A stretch of 15,686 nucleotides of DNA from an uncultured Bacteroidota bacterium (GTDB taxonomy: Bacteria; Bacteroidota; Bacteroidia; Chitinophagales; Chitinophagaceae): contig CAIJZG010000252.1 in NCBI GenBank assembly GCA_903825065.1, forward strand, positions 1 through 15,686, written 5' to 3'. The position numbers and the translations under genes were made by a program. A model generated the notes under the pieces. It saw only the letters and a list, made by a program, of their open reading frames with translations, had not been told where the DNA came from and made no database searches. Of this stretch, positions 1 through 7,318 are shown piece after piece. Each line of letters starts with the position of its first letter. The first letter of the stretch is position 1.

Positions 1-1
1 A

Positions 2-763
2 AGGCTTCACAATGTTGAATACCAATATTACCAGGATTTATATAAGAGTGCAACATCTCTCTTCCGCAAATTGTATTATTGGAATGAAAGCAGATTGCTG
101 AGAAAGTATGAATCTGAATTGGCTGGCAAAGCTCATTTCTTCAGCATTTCTGAATCTGATAATGAAGTATACCGAAAAGAATTTGGATGTCAACGCATTG
201 AATTGTTACCAGTATTTCTACCGAATTGGGAAATGAGTTGTTCGGAAGGAATGGGAACTTATTGTTTGTATCAGGGTGACTTAAGTGTAGATGCGAATGA
301 AAAAGCTGTTATCTGGTTGCTCAAAGATGTCTTCATGAAAATTAAACTTCCTTTAGTTATTGCAGGCCAGAATCCATCAGAAAAATTAATAGAATTAGCT
401 CACCAACAAAGTCATTCTTGCATGGTAGAAAATCCTTCAGAAAAAGAAATGCAGGATATGATTGCTAAAGCGCATATTAATGTGATCCCTTCTTTTACTA
501 ATACTGGCATGAAAGTGAAACTGCTTAATGCCTTAATTAATGGAAAACATTGTGTGGCCAATAAAGCCACATTAGAGGGGAGTAACTTAGAAAATTATTG
601 TCATCAAGCCGATACCAAAGAAGCATTTCAAGGAGCGATAGTTGAGTTATTTGAACGTTCTTTTACACCTGATGAAAAGAACAAAAGATTGAAAACCATG
701 TCCAACTTGTTCAACAATACGTGCAATGCACAAAAACTTGCGAATTTGATTTGGGAAGCGTAA
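2..763 (+). CDS. Glycosyltransferase, GT4-like (5' partial, C-terminal 253 residues)
   Basis: The reading frame is open to the left edge of the window, so the true start lies outside. The first ATG-like codon, a TTG at 71, is not the start, because the upstream codons already read as family-like protein (HNVEYQYYQDLY at codons 3-14). That HNVE..YY..L signature, the later GDLSVDANEKA segment, the IAGQNPS strand and the NTGMKVKLLNALINGKHC block together match the C-terminal nucleotide-sugar-binding half of a GT4-like family that I recognise from Bacteroidota. Such enzymes transfer a sugar from an activated donor onto glycans or lipid carriers in the cytoplasm, usually for surface polysaccharide. 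Acceptor and sugar cannot be told from sequence. The next gene is on the opposite strand, so any operon partners lie to the left. The family call is fairly safe; the specific role is unknown. Confidence 0.85.
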   Translation, partial: RLHNVEYQYYQDLYKSATSLFRKLYYWNESRLLRKYESELAGKAHFFSISESDNEVYRKEFGCQRIELLPVFLPNWEMSCSEGMGTYCLYQGDLSVDANEKAVIWLLKDVFMKIKLPLVIAGQNPSEKLIELAHQQSHSCMVENPSEKEMQDMIAKAHINVIPSFTNTGMKVKLLNALINGKHCVANKATLEGSNLENYCHQADTKEAFQGAIVELFERSFTPDEKNKRLKTMSNLFNNTCNAQKLANLIWEA

Positions 764-868
764 CAGTAATTGTAGCATCCCTGACTTTTAAAAAATATAT
801 AGCTATGATAAATGGGTCTTAACTATTTTTCTACAACTTAAAGTATGTGGATTGATAAGACAATTTCT

Positions 869-898
869 GTTAATCCAAGGCTTCAGCCTAGGATTAAC
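869..898. terminator. Near-perfect palindrome between convergent genes, possible bidirectional terminator
   Basis: Arms GTTAATCCAAGGCT and AGCCTAGGATTAAC are separated by TC and pair over 14 positions with one mismatch. The element lies between the end of the glycosyltransferase gene (763) and the end of ftsE (926), where a shared terminator is expected. The plus-strand downstream sequence is T-rich but has no clean T-run, and the minus-strand side is weaker still. A protein-binding site is an alternative. The rest of 764-925 shows nothing I can call. Confidence 0.5.
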
Positions 899-925
899 TA
901 TATTTTGACTTTTGATTTTGAATGG

Positions 926-1603
926 TTATGCGGCACTATCAATTACTTTTCCCAACTCCGTCTTAAGCATTCTAGAGGGGTAACGATTAATTACGATAAA
1001 GTCGTGTGTGGCCATAATTACAGCAGTTCCATAATCTTTCGCGATTTGAATTAAGAGCTGCATGATCTCATCACTTGTTTCGGGATCGAGGTTACCAGTG
1101 GGCTCATCAGCAAGTATTAATTTAGGTGAGTTAAGTAATGCCCGAGCAATATCTACCCGTTGTTGTTCTCCACCACTCATTTCAAAAGGCATTTTAAATC
1201 CTTTACTTTTCAAACCAACTTTATCTAAAACATCATTTATTTTTTCTTCTATCAACCCTTCATCTTTCCAACCCGTTGCCTTTAAAACAAATTTCAAGTT
1301 TTCATACACATTCCTATCTGTCAGCAAATGAAAATCTTGGAAGATGACTCCTAAATTTCTTCTAAGAAATGGCACTTTTTTCCAATCCATTTCAAGAAGG
1401 TTAAATCCTACCACTGTTCCACTTCCTTCAGTTAAATTCAGTTCCCCATACAATGTTTTGAGCAAACTGCTTTTTCCAGTTCCCGTTTTTCCTACCAGAT
1501 AAACAAACTCTCCTTTATGAACTTCAAAATTTACATTCTGCAAAATAAGATTGCCTCCTTGGTAGATATTGGCATTTTGTATAGAAACGATTGGCTCAGT
1601 CAT
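926..1603 (-). CDS. ftsE: Cell-division ABC transporter ATP-binding protein FtsE-like
   Basis: This 225-residue single-domain ABC ATPase has all the core motifs: Walker A GKTGTGKSS (38-46), Q-loop Q89, signature MSGGEQQR (142-149), Walker B LILADEPTGNLD (162-173) and the switch histidine H200. FtsE pairs with the membrane protein FtsX. It couples ATP hydrolysis at the division septum to control of periplasmic cell-wall hydrolases. Length and the GKTGTGKSSLLKTLYGEL block fit FtsE of Bacteroidota better than LolD-type exporters, but the LolD/MacB ATPases are close relatives and cannot be fully excluded. No ftsX is adjacent, and to my knowledge the two genes are often unlinked in this phylum. 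The ATG at 1603 lies 48 bases after the purM stop on the same strand, so cotranscription is possible. The residue after RV in the signature helix is Asp (QRVDIARA), where Ala or another small residue is more common. Confidence 0.85.
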   Translation of the reverse strand: MTEPIVSIQNANIYQGGNLILQNVNFEVHKGEFVYLVGKTGTGKSSLLKTLYGELNLTEGSGTVVGFNLLEMDWKKVPFLRRNLGVIFQDFHLLTDRNVYENLKFVLKATGWKDEGLIEEKINDVLDKVGLKSKGFKMPFEMSGGEQQRVDIARALLNSPKLILADEPTGNLDPETSDEIMQLLIQIAKDYGTAVIMATHDFIVINRYPSRMLKTELGKVIDSAA

Positions 1604-1609
1604 TTTTTT

Positions 1610-1634
1610 AAATTAAAAAGTAAAAATTAAAAAG
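1610..1634. repeat. Short AT-rich direct repeat upstream of ftsE
   Basis: AAATTAAAAAG occurs twice (1610-1620 and 1624-1634) with a 14-base period, in the 48-base gap between purM and the ftsE start. It may be simple low-complexity drift, or an A/T tract that influences ftsE translation. No promoter box is visible here. Confidence 0.5.
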
Positions 1635-1651
1635 AGAAAAGAAGCGTCAGG

Positions 1652-2827
1652 TTAATACTCGTATAAAAGATTTACCGTTGAAGTTTTAATCAGTAACTCT
1701 TTTTTATTAGATGCTTCCACCCTTCCTACTATTCTTGCTTCGATACCAAGTTCAGTTGCTTCTTGAATCATTTTTTCTGCAGTAGATGAATCTGTAAATA
1801 TTTCTAAACGATGTCCCATATTAAATACCTGATACATCTCACGGTCATCCGCTCCAGAATTTGATTGGATTAGTTTAAAAATGGGTGGCGTATCAAATAA
1901 ATTATCTTTTACAATTTTCATCGGACCAGGTAAATATTTCATACACTTGGTTTGACCGCCTCCACTACAATGTATCACACCAGCAACTGCATCAAAATAA
2001 TGATCCAATAAACGTTTCATTAAAGGTGCGTATGTTCTGGTCGGTGATAATAACAATTTACCAATGGTAGTTTCATGTTCCTCGATGGTAATTTGATCCG
2101 TCATTCCATTTTTTCCTAAATACACCACCGATTCTTTTAATCCAGGTTCAAAGGTCTCTGGAAAAGAACTGGCATATCGTTTAGTAAGCACATCATGACG
2201 AGCACTGGTTAAACCATTGCTGCCAAGGCCACTATTATATGTTGTCTCATAATGTGCTTTGCCGAAACTTGCAAATCCAACAATTACATTTCCGGGAGCA
2301 ATCTTTTCATTTGTAATCAATTTATTCTTGGGCCAGCGTGCAGTCATGGTTCCATTTACTGCAATAGTTCTCACTACATCTCCCACGTCAGCAGTTTCGC
2401 CACCCAAGTAATGAATATGCACACCGAATTTCGCCAATTCATCAAAAAATTCTTGAGTGCCATTTATAATCTGTTCTAAAACCGAACCTGGAATTTGTAA
2501 CTTATTCCGATCAATAGTAGAAGAGAATAAGATATTATCAGTAATACCAACACATAAAAGATCATCTAAATTCATGGCAATTGCATCTTGAGCAATTCCC
2601 TTCCAAACTGAGGCATCACCCGTTTCTTTCCAATAAATATACGCAAGGATACTTTTTGTACCTGCACCATCAGCATGCATAATATTTACATAATCTGGAT
2701 CTCCGCAAAGAAAATCTGGATATATTTTACAGAAAGCCTCGGGAAATAGTCCTTGATCCAATTTTTGAATGGCTGCATGCACTTCTTCTTTTTGAGCCGA
2801 AACACCACGTTGTGCGTATAGAGACAT
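1652..2827 (-). CDS. purM: Phosphoribosylformylglycinamidine cyclo-ligase (AIR synthetase)
   Basis: PurM closes the imidazole ring of formylglycinamidine ribonucleotide with ATP, giving aminoimidazole ribonucleotide, step 5 of cytoplasmic purine synthesis. From the start chosen here the protein has 391 residues, as I expect for the Bacteroidota form. Family motifs are HADGAGTKS (51-59), GGETADVGD (142-150), SNGLTSARH (203-211), LSPTRTY (260-266), HCSGGGQTKC (286-295) and VFNMGHRLEI (334-343). The frame stays open to an ATG at 2941, which would add 38 residues. I prefer the ATG at 2827 because MSLYAQRGVSAQKEEVH matches the usual N-terminus and a TAnnTTTG box lies inside the extension (2864-2871). 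No other pur gene is adjacent. The gene is divergent from ribF and may be cotranscribed with ftsE. Confidence 0.92.
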   Translation of the reverse strand: MSLYAQRGVSAQKEEVHAAIQKLDQGLFPEAFCKIYPDFLCGDPDYVNIMHADGAGTKSILAYIYWKETGDASVWKGIAQDAIAMNLDDLLCVGITDNILFSSTIDRNKLQIPGSVLEQIINGTQEFFDELAKFGVHIHYLGGETADVGDVVRTIAVNGTMTARWPKNKLITNEKIAPGNVIVGFASFGKAHYETTYNSGLGSNGLTSARHDVLTKRYASSFPETFEPGLKESVVYLGKNGMTDQITIEEHETTIGKLLLSPTRTYAPLMKRLLDHYFDAVAGVIHCSGGGQTKCMKYLPGPMKIVKDNLFDTPPIFKLIQSNSGADDREMYQVFNMGHRLEIFTDSSTAEKMIQEATELGIEARIVGRVEASNKKELLIKTSTVNLLYEY

Positions 2828-2863
2828 GTTGGGATTTTGAGTTTTAAATTTACCAGAACGCTG

Positions 2864-2871
2864 CAAATGTA
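2864..2871 (-). promoter_or_regulatory. Candidate -7 box for purM
   Basis: On the minus strand the sequence is TACATTTG, a full match to the Bacteroidota -7 consensus TAnnTTTG. Its last base is 36 bases upstream of the ATG at 2827. This would give a leader of about 30 bases and supports the shorter purM. No TTG -33 element is seen at the usual 17-23 base spacing, so this remains a candidate. Confidence 0.4.
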
Positions 2872-2964
2872 CAATATCGCCATTAAAAGCCGGCGTGGGG
2901 ATACTCAGTTTCTCTACATAATTGATTTTTAAAGCGCACAATTCCGGACTTCAACTCTAAGTCT

Positions 2965-2972
2965 TAGATTTG
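2965..2972 (+). promoter_or_regulatory. Candidate -7 box for ribF
   Basis: TAGATTTG matches TAnnTTTG and ends 9 bases before the ribF ATG at 2982, which would leave only a few transcribed bases before the start codon. A -33 TTG at proper spacing is not evident. The same 154-base intergenic region holds the oppositely directed purM box. Confidence 0.4.
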
Positions 2973-2981
2973 CATTCAATT

Positions 2982-3929
2982 ATGCAGGTACACTATCAGG
3001 AATTGGGACAACTTCCGGCATTTAAAAATGCGGTTATTACTATTGGCACATTTGATGGGGTTCATTTAGGGCATCAGCAGATAATTACACAATTGAAAGA
3101 AGAAGCCAAAGCCATAAACGGTGAATCTGTTATCATCAGTTTTTACCCCCATCCAAGATCAGTTATTGCAGGTACAAATTCGGATGTGAAATTATTAACC
3201 ACTTTAGAAGAAAAGATCGAACTACTTAATATTAGCGGTATTGATCATCTAGTAATCATCCCTTTTAATTTAGCATTTGCCAATCAGACTGCTGAGGAAT
3301 ATATAAGTCAATTTCTTGTAAAATTATTTCATCCACATACCATTATCATCGGTTATGACCATCGATTTGGGAAAAACCGTGTAGGTGATTATCAATTATT
3401 AGTTGATTTTGGAAAAGAACTTGGTTTTGCTGTAAAGGAAATTCCAGAACATATTCTTAATGAAGTGGTAATTAGTTCTACAAAAATCAGAAAAGCCTTA
3501 CTAAATAAGGATATTAGTACCGCCAATAAATTCCTTGGGTATGCGTATTTTTTTGAAGGGGTAGTGATCAAAGGGAATCAATTAGGCCGAACAATAGGTT
3601 ATCCAACTGCCAACTTAGAGATTAATTCAACAGAGAAACTTATTCCAGGTAATGGCGTTTATGCAGTTCATGCAAGCATTTTGGAAGAAAATAATAGATC
3701 ATCCGTTTTGAAAGGAATGATGAATATTGGAGTTCGCCCAACAATCGATGGTATTCTTCGATTAATCGAAGTAAACCTATTTGATTTTGACCAGGATATT
3801 TATGACAACCTGCTAAAAGTATCCATTCATAGCATGTTAAGGGAGGAACAAAAATTTTCTGGACTGGCGGCTTTAAAAGAGCAATTGGGAGTCGATAAAA
3901 ACAATGCCCAGTTAGCCTTAAATAATTAA
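2982..3929 (+). CDS. ribF: Bifunctional riboflavin kinase / FAD synthetase
   Basis: This cytoplasmic enzyme phosphorylates riboflavin to FMN and then adenylylates FMN to FAD. The 315-residue length is normal for bacterial RibF. The N-terminal FAD synthetase (nucleotidyltransferase) domain spans about 1-180, with GTFDGVHLGH (22-31), GYDHRFGKNRVGD (124-136) and ISSTKIR (164-170). The C-terminal riboflavin kinase domain spans about 185-310, with GRTIGYPTAN (202-211), GVYAV (225-229), MMNIGVRPT (246-254) and an acidic IEVNLFDFD segment (262-270) that carries the expected catalytic Glu263. An in-frame TTG at 2970 would add four residues, but the ATG at 2982 puts the GTFDG motif where it normally sits and leaves the -7 box outside the gene. 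The gene converges on holA with a six-base gap. Confidence 0.95.
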   Translation: MQVHYQELGQLPAFKNAVITIGTFDGVHLGHQQIITQLKEEAKAINGESVIISFYPHPRSVIAGTNSDVKLLTTLEEKIELLNISGIDHLVIIPFNLAFANQTAEEYISQFLVKLFHPHTIIIGYDHRFGKNRVGDYQLLVDFGKELGFAVKEIPEHILNEVVISSTKIRKALLNKDISTANKFLGYAYFFEGVVIKGNQLGRTIGYPTANLEINSTEKLIPGNGVYAVHASILEENNRSSVLKGMMNIGVRPTIDGILRLIEVNLFDFDQDIYDNLLKVSIHSMLREEQKFSGLAALKEQLGVDKNNAQLALNN

Positions 3930-3940
3930 ACTTAATTATT
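3921..3940. terminator. AT palindrome covering both stop codons of ribF and holA
   Basis: AATAATTAA and TTAATTATT form perfect 9-base arms around AC. The ribF stop (3927-3929) and the holA stop (3936-3938, minus strand) both lie inside it. A stem of only A-T pairs with a two-base loop is thermodynamically weak, so its role as a bidirectional terminator is only a suggestion. Confidence 0.4.
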
Positions 3941-4934
3941 GCATCATTTTAACAACCAATTCTTTCATTAAACCTGCGTCAGAGCTTCCTCCATCATGCA
4001 CCCCTACTGAACGCAAATTATAATGATGAAGTAATAATAAAATTTTCTCTACCCCTGCAAAATTATACCGCTTGGCTGCTAAGAAATAGTCTTTTGCAAA
4101 ATAAGGGTTTACACCGATTGCAGTGGCTATAGATTTTTCATCAACACCTGGCATTGCATGAATCATTAATACTTTACTAAAGAAATTATAAATAGCAGGC
4201 AACACCATTTGAATTGGTGCCGCTTTGGGATTGGCTTCGAAATAATGGATGATACGAATGGCTTTGGCCTGATCTTTTTTACCAATTGCATCCTGCAATT
4301 CAAAAACATTGAACTCTTTGCTTACACCAATATATTTTTCGATATCATCTTCTGTAATTCCTTTCCTTGTTCCAAGATTTACAGCAAGTTTTTCTATTTC
4401 ATTTTCAATACGACTAAGGTCATTTCCAATATGATCAACCAATAAGCTAAGGCCTTTAGGACTAATTGTTAATCCATGATGATGAATCATTTGAGTAGTC
4501 CATTCAGGCAACTGATTATCGTACATTTTTTTGGTACTCAGCAGCTCTCCCTTTGTCTTAAGCGTTTTTGCAAGCTTAGAACGACCATCCACTTTTTTCT
4601 CTTTATAACTAACTACAAAAACGGTTGTTTTTAGCGGATTTTCAATATATGATTCGAGCTTTTCAATATCGCGCATATGCTGGGCTTCTTTGAGCAAAAC
4701 AACCTGACGTTCAGCAAACATGGGATAACGCATGCAGGCATTTACAACCGCGGCCCAATCTGCATCTTTACCATAAAAAACAGAAAGATTGAACCCTGCT
4801 TCCGCTTCAGATAAGATGTTTTTCTCTGCATAATGAACTACCTGATCGATAAAATAGGATTCCTCCCCTTCTAACCAATAAACTGGCTTGAATTGGCCCT
4901 TTTTCCATTCCGAAATGATCTTTTCTGCAGACAT
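3936..4934 (-). CDS. holA: DNA polymerase III subunit delta
   Basis: HolA is the clamp-loader subunit that opens the beta sliding clamp during replication and works with the tau/gamma and delta-prime subunits. At 332 residues the length is typical. Visible family features are the N-terminal LEGEESYFID block (21-30), the MFAERQVVLLKEAQ segment (72-85), KEKKVDGRSKLAKTLK (111-126), a helical GNDLSRIENEIEKLA segment (170-184) and the C-terminal collar-type helical region with NPYFAKDYFLAAKRY (276-290). The protein lacks a Walker A motif, as expected for delta, which does not bind ATP. The ATG at 4934 follows a promoter-like pair (4940-4969) closely. Delta is poorly conserved in sequence, but the combined motifs make the call firm. 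No other replication gene is nearby. Confidence 0.92.
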   Translation of the reverse strand: MSAEKIISEWKKGQFKPVYWLEGEESYFIDQVVHYAEKNILSEAEAGFNLSVFYGKDADWAAVVNACMRYPMFAERQVVLLKEAQHMRDIEKLESYIENPLKTTVFVVSYKEKKVDGRSKLAKTLKTKGELLSTKKMYDNQLPEWTTQMIHHHGLTISPKGLSLLVDHIGNDLSRIENEIEKLAVNLGTRKGITEDDIEKYIGVSKEFNVFELQDAIGKKDQAKAIRIIHYFEANPKAAPIQMVLPAIYNFFSKVLMIHAMPGVDEKSIATAIGVNPYFAKDYFLAAKRYNFAGVEKILLLLHHYNLRSVGVHDGGSSDAGLMKELVVKMMQ

Positions 4935-4939
4935 GGTTG

Positions 4940-4969
4940 CAAAGATGGGGCAAGTGCGTTTAATACCAA
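4940..4969 (-). promoter_or_regulatory. Candidate holA promoter with -33 and -7 boxes
   Basis: On the minus strand TTG (4969-4967) is followed after 19 bases by CATCTTTG (4947-4940). This matches the Bacteroidota pattern TTG-N17-23-TAnnTTTG except for C instead of T at the first -7 base. Only five bases separate the -7 box from the holA ATG at 4934, so transcription would begin at or next to the start codon. Confidence 0.45.
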
Positions 4970-5040
4970 TAATTCGTGTATTTATTTTTTGGCACGGTTT
5001 TGGGATTATCTTGTATAAACCTTAATAATTAAAAGAACTT

Positions 5041-5049
5041 TAAATTTTG
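5041..5049 (+). promoter_or_regulatory. Candidate -7 box for the coiled-coil gene
   Basis: TAAATTTTG resembles TAnnTTTG with one extra base and ends four bases before the ATG at 5054. No -33 TTG lies at consensus spacing; the nearest TTG, at 5011-5013, is 27 bases upstream of the box. Given the AT-rich surroundings this is a weak candidate. Confidence 0.3.
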
Positions 5050-5053
5050 TTTT

Positions 5054-6037
5054 ATGACTTATTCAACTGAAAGTACTACCCAAACCCCACAGGGTAACGA
5101 CAATCGCAAATTAATTTATGGCATATTGATAACAGCTTTAGTATTGACTTGGGGATATATTTTTTATGACAAAAGCAAGACTAAAGAAACAGTTACATTA
5201 TTAGAAACCAAAATCAGCAATGTAGATAGCGCTCGAAACGCGATTCAAGCGGAATATACATTGGTATCAGCAAAGGCAGATTCTTTAACTCAAAACAACT
5301 TACAATTACATGGTTCTTTAGCCGAAAAAGGTACTGAGATTCAAAAATTGAAAGTTAATATTGGAAATATTTTGCGCAAGAAAGATGCTACAGCAGCAGA
5401 ATTAGCAGACGCCAAAAATATGATTAGCGATTTGAATGGAAAGATAAATGGCTTATTTGTTGAAATTGAAAAATTGAAAGGCGAAAACCAAACTTTGACA
5501 ACTTCCAATCAGCAATTGAGTACTGAAAAAACGCAATTAACTACTGACAAGCAAAATTTGGAACAGAATTTATCAAAAACAGCTACTGAAAAACAACAGT
5601 TGGCTGATAAAGTAGATGTTGCTTCTACTTTGCAAGCTTCTCATATTGCTATACTAGCTATTGATTTGAAGAGTAATGGTAAAGAAAAAGAGACCAACAC
5701 AGCAAAAAGAGCCGATTTTATGCGGGTGATTTTTACTGTAGATGCTAATCGAGTAACGCCTTCTGGCTCTAAAGATTTTTATATCATCATCACAGGACCT
5801 GATGGAAAATCATTTAACGATGGTGGCAATTTCACTACTCGTGAAGATGGGGAAAAAGGTTTTACCAATAAAGTTTCAGTTGCATACGAACAAGGCAAAC
5901 CAATGCCTCCTGTAAGTTTCAATTGGAAAAAGAATGATAAATATGTAGAAGGAAATTATAAAATTGAGATCTATAACAATGGTTTCAAAATTGGCGAAAG
6001 CTTAAAAACTTTAAAGAAAGGTGGATTATTTAGTTAA
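5054..6037 (+). CDS. Membrane-anchored coiled-coil protein of unknown function
   Basis: I do not recognise a named family. The 327-residue protein has a short polar N-terminus (1-19), one hydrophobic membrane segment (about 20-38), and a long heptad-rich, Gln/Lys/Glu/Thr-rich region (about 45-190) that should form a coiled coil, including the NQQLSTEKTQLTTDKQNLEQ stretch. A compact C-terminal domain follows (about 196-327). Its alternating hydrophobic strands (FMRVIFTVDAN, DFYIIITGPDGK, GNYKIEIYNNGFKIGESL) suggest a beta-sandwich. Residues flanking the membrane segment are positively charged on both sides, so topology is unclear. A periplasmic rod ending in a globular domain is plausible, but orientation is inference. 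It is monocistronic, with a good terminator directly downstream. Such proteins are easily misannotated as SMC-like or chromosome-partitioning proteins because of the coiled coil; nothing here supports that. Confidence 0.85.
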   Translation: MTYSTESTTQTPQGNDNRKLIYGILITALVLTWGYIFYDKSKTKETVTLLETKISNVDSARNAIQAEYTLVSAKADSLTQNNLQLHGSLAEKGTEIQKLKVNIGNILRKKDATAAELADAKNMISDLNGKINGLFVEIEKLKGENQTLTTSNQQLSTEKTQLTTDKQNLEQNLSKTATEKQQLADKVDVASTLQASHIAILAIDLKSNGKEKETNTAKRADFMRVIFTVDANRVTPSGSKDFYIIITGPDGKSFNDGGNFTTREDGEKGFTNKVSVAYEQGKPMPPVSFNWKKNDKYVEGNYKIEIYNNGFKIGESLKTLKKGGLFS

Positions 6038-6054
6038 TCTATTCCCCCTATTTA

Positions 6055-6084
6055 AAATGGCTGTCTGCAAAGACGGCCATTTTT
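6055..6084 (+). terminator. Intrinsic terminator with GCAA tetraloop
   Basis: Arms AAATGGCTGTCT (6055-6066) and AGACGGCCATTT (6071-6082) pair over 12 positions including one G-U wobble. They are closed by a GCAA (GNRA) loop and followed by a T-tract through 6084. The element lies 17 bases after the stop of the coiled-coil gene and ends it independently of the histidine kinase gene downstream. Confidence 0.88.
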
Positions 6085-6134
6085 GTTTGGTTTGTGCCGA
6101 ATAATACATTCACAATTTCACGTATTTTAGATAT

Positions 6135-7313
6135 ATGATTAGTTCCTGGATCAATTGGCGTACCCTCATGGTAATAATTGCCGTATTAATAGTTAGCGGT
6201 ACGATTGTTTATTCACAGTACCTAGCAGGTAAAATTGCTACTGAGGAACGTAAAAATGTGGCTGCATGGGTAGAAGCACAAAGAACTATTTTATTTTCTT
6301 CCGATACAGTTAGTATTAATCTTGCTTCTAAAATCATTACTGAAAACGATCAGATTCCAATTATAGAAACCAACGAGAATGATCAAATTACCGGTAACTA
6401 TTTAAATCTCGATCCACATGAAGCAAAAACAGATACACAATACTTGCCCAATAAATTAAAACAGTTTAAAAGTTTTAATCCTACACCCATTATTAGTATC
6501 CTTTCAGAAAAGCCATACGCAGCCAATAAATACTATTACGGCGAAAGCAAACTATTAAAAGAAACCAAACTTTATCCGATGATTCAATTGATAGTTGTGG
6601 CCCTTTTTATAATGGTTGCAATTGCCTTACAACAAATCAATTATAAAAGCGAACAAAATCAACTTTGGGCTTCTCTTGCCAAAGAAACAGCACACCAATT
6701 AGGGACCCCAGTAAGCAGTTTGGAAGGGTGGTTAGAAATATTAAAATCAAACGATGGAAATGAAACCATTGTTCCAGAAATTGCTAAAGATGTTAAACGT
6801 TTACAGTTAATAACAGACCGATTCGGGAAAATTGGAAGTCAGCCAAAACTAGAAATGGCAAATATTTCTGAGCAGATCCAACATATTTTAAATTATATGA
6901 AAAGGCGAGCCGGGGGATCTGTTCAATTTGATTGTAATACGAGTTCACTTGAAAATGTGCGCGTTTTAATATCCGCTCCTTTATTTGATTGGGTGATGGA
7001 AAACCTCATCAAAAATGCATTGGATGCAATTGATGGACAAGGATTAATTTCTATACAGACCCATTTAGTTGAACATGAAGTAATCATAGATGTTACAGAC
7101 AATGGCAAGGGAATTGCAGCTGCCCATATTAAAAAAGTATTCAGACCAGGATTTACTACCAAGAAAAGAGGATGGGGATTAGGGCTTTCTCTCAGCAAAA
7201 GGATTGTTGAGCAGTACCACAAAGGGAAACTCTTTGTGCGTTGGAGCGAACAAGGTAAAGGAACTAGTTTTAGAATAACACTTCCTTTAACCCAAAAAGA
7301 TCTAATAAGCTAA
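6135..7313 (+). CDS. Sensor histidine kinase (orphan)
   Basis: This is a two-component sensor that autophosphorylates on a histidine and passes the phosphate to a response regulator. Its 392 residues show membrane segment 1 (about 9-28), an extracytoplasmic sensor region of about 120 residues (29-147), membrane segment 2 (about 148-167), an H-box KETAHQLGTPVSSLEGW with H187, an N-box ENLIKNALDAI (289-299), a G1 box DNGKG (322-326), an F-box region VFRPGFTTKKRG (335-346) and a G2 box GWGLGLSLS (346-354). There is no HAMP or PAS domain, and the sensor region matches no domain I know. No response regulator gene lies within the window, so the partner is elsewhere. The downstream convergent gene ends five bases away. 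Kinase function is secure; the signal is unknown. Confidence 0.93.
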   Translation: MISSWINWRTLMVIIAVLIVSGTIVYSQYLAGKIATEERKNVAAWVEAQRTILFSSDTVSINLASKIITENDQIPIIETNENDQITGNYLNLDPHEAKTDTQYLPNKLKQFKSFNPTPIISILSEKPYAANKYYYGESKLLKETKLYPMIQLIVVALFIMVAIALQQINYKSEQNQLWASLAKETAHQLGTPVSSLEGWLEILKSNDGNETIVPEIAKDVKRLQLITDRFGKIGSQPKLEMANISEQIQHILNYMKRRAGGSVQFDCNTSSLENVRVLISAPLFDWVMENLIKNALDAIDGQGLISIQTHLVEHEVIIDVTDNGKGIAAAHIKKVFRPGFTTKKRGWGLGLSLSKRIVEQYHKGKLFVRWSEQGKGTSFRITLPLTQKDLIS

Positions 7314-7318
7314 GCTCT

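Noticed and set aside
1..885. Nine-base match AAGGCTTCA at both 2 and 877
   Set aside because: It is too short to be a meaningful repeat. One copy is coding sequence, the other is part of the palindrome.
845..1054. Plus-strand open frame over the 3' end of ftsE
   Set aside because: It overlaps ftsE on the opposite strand, crosses the 869-898 palindrome, and its translation shows no protein-family features.
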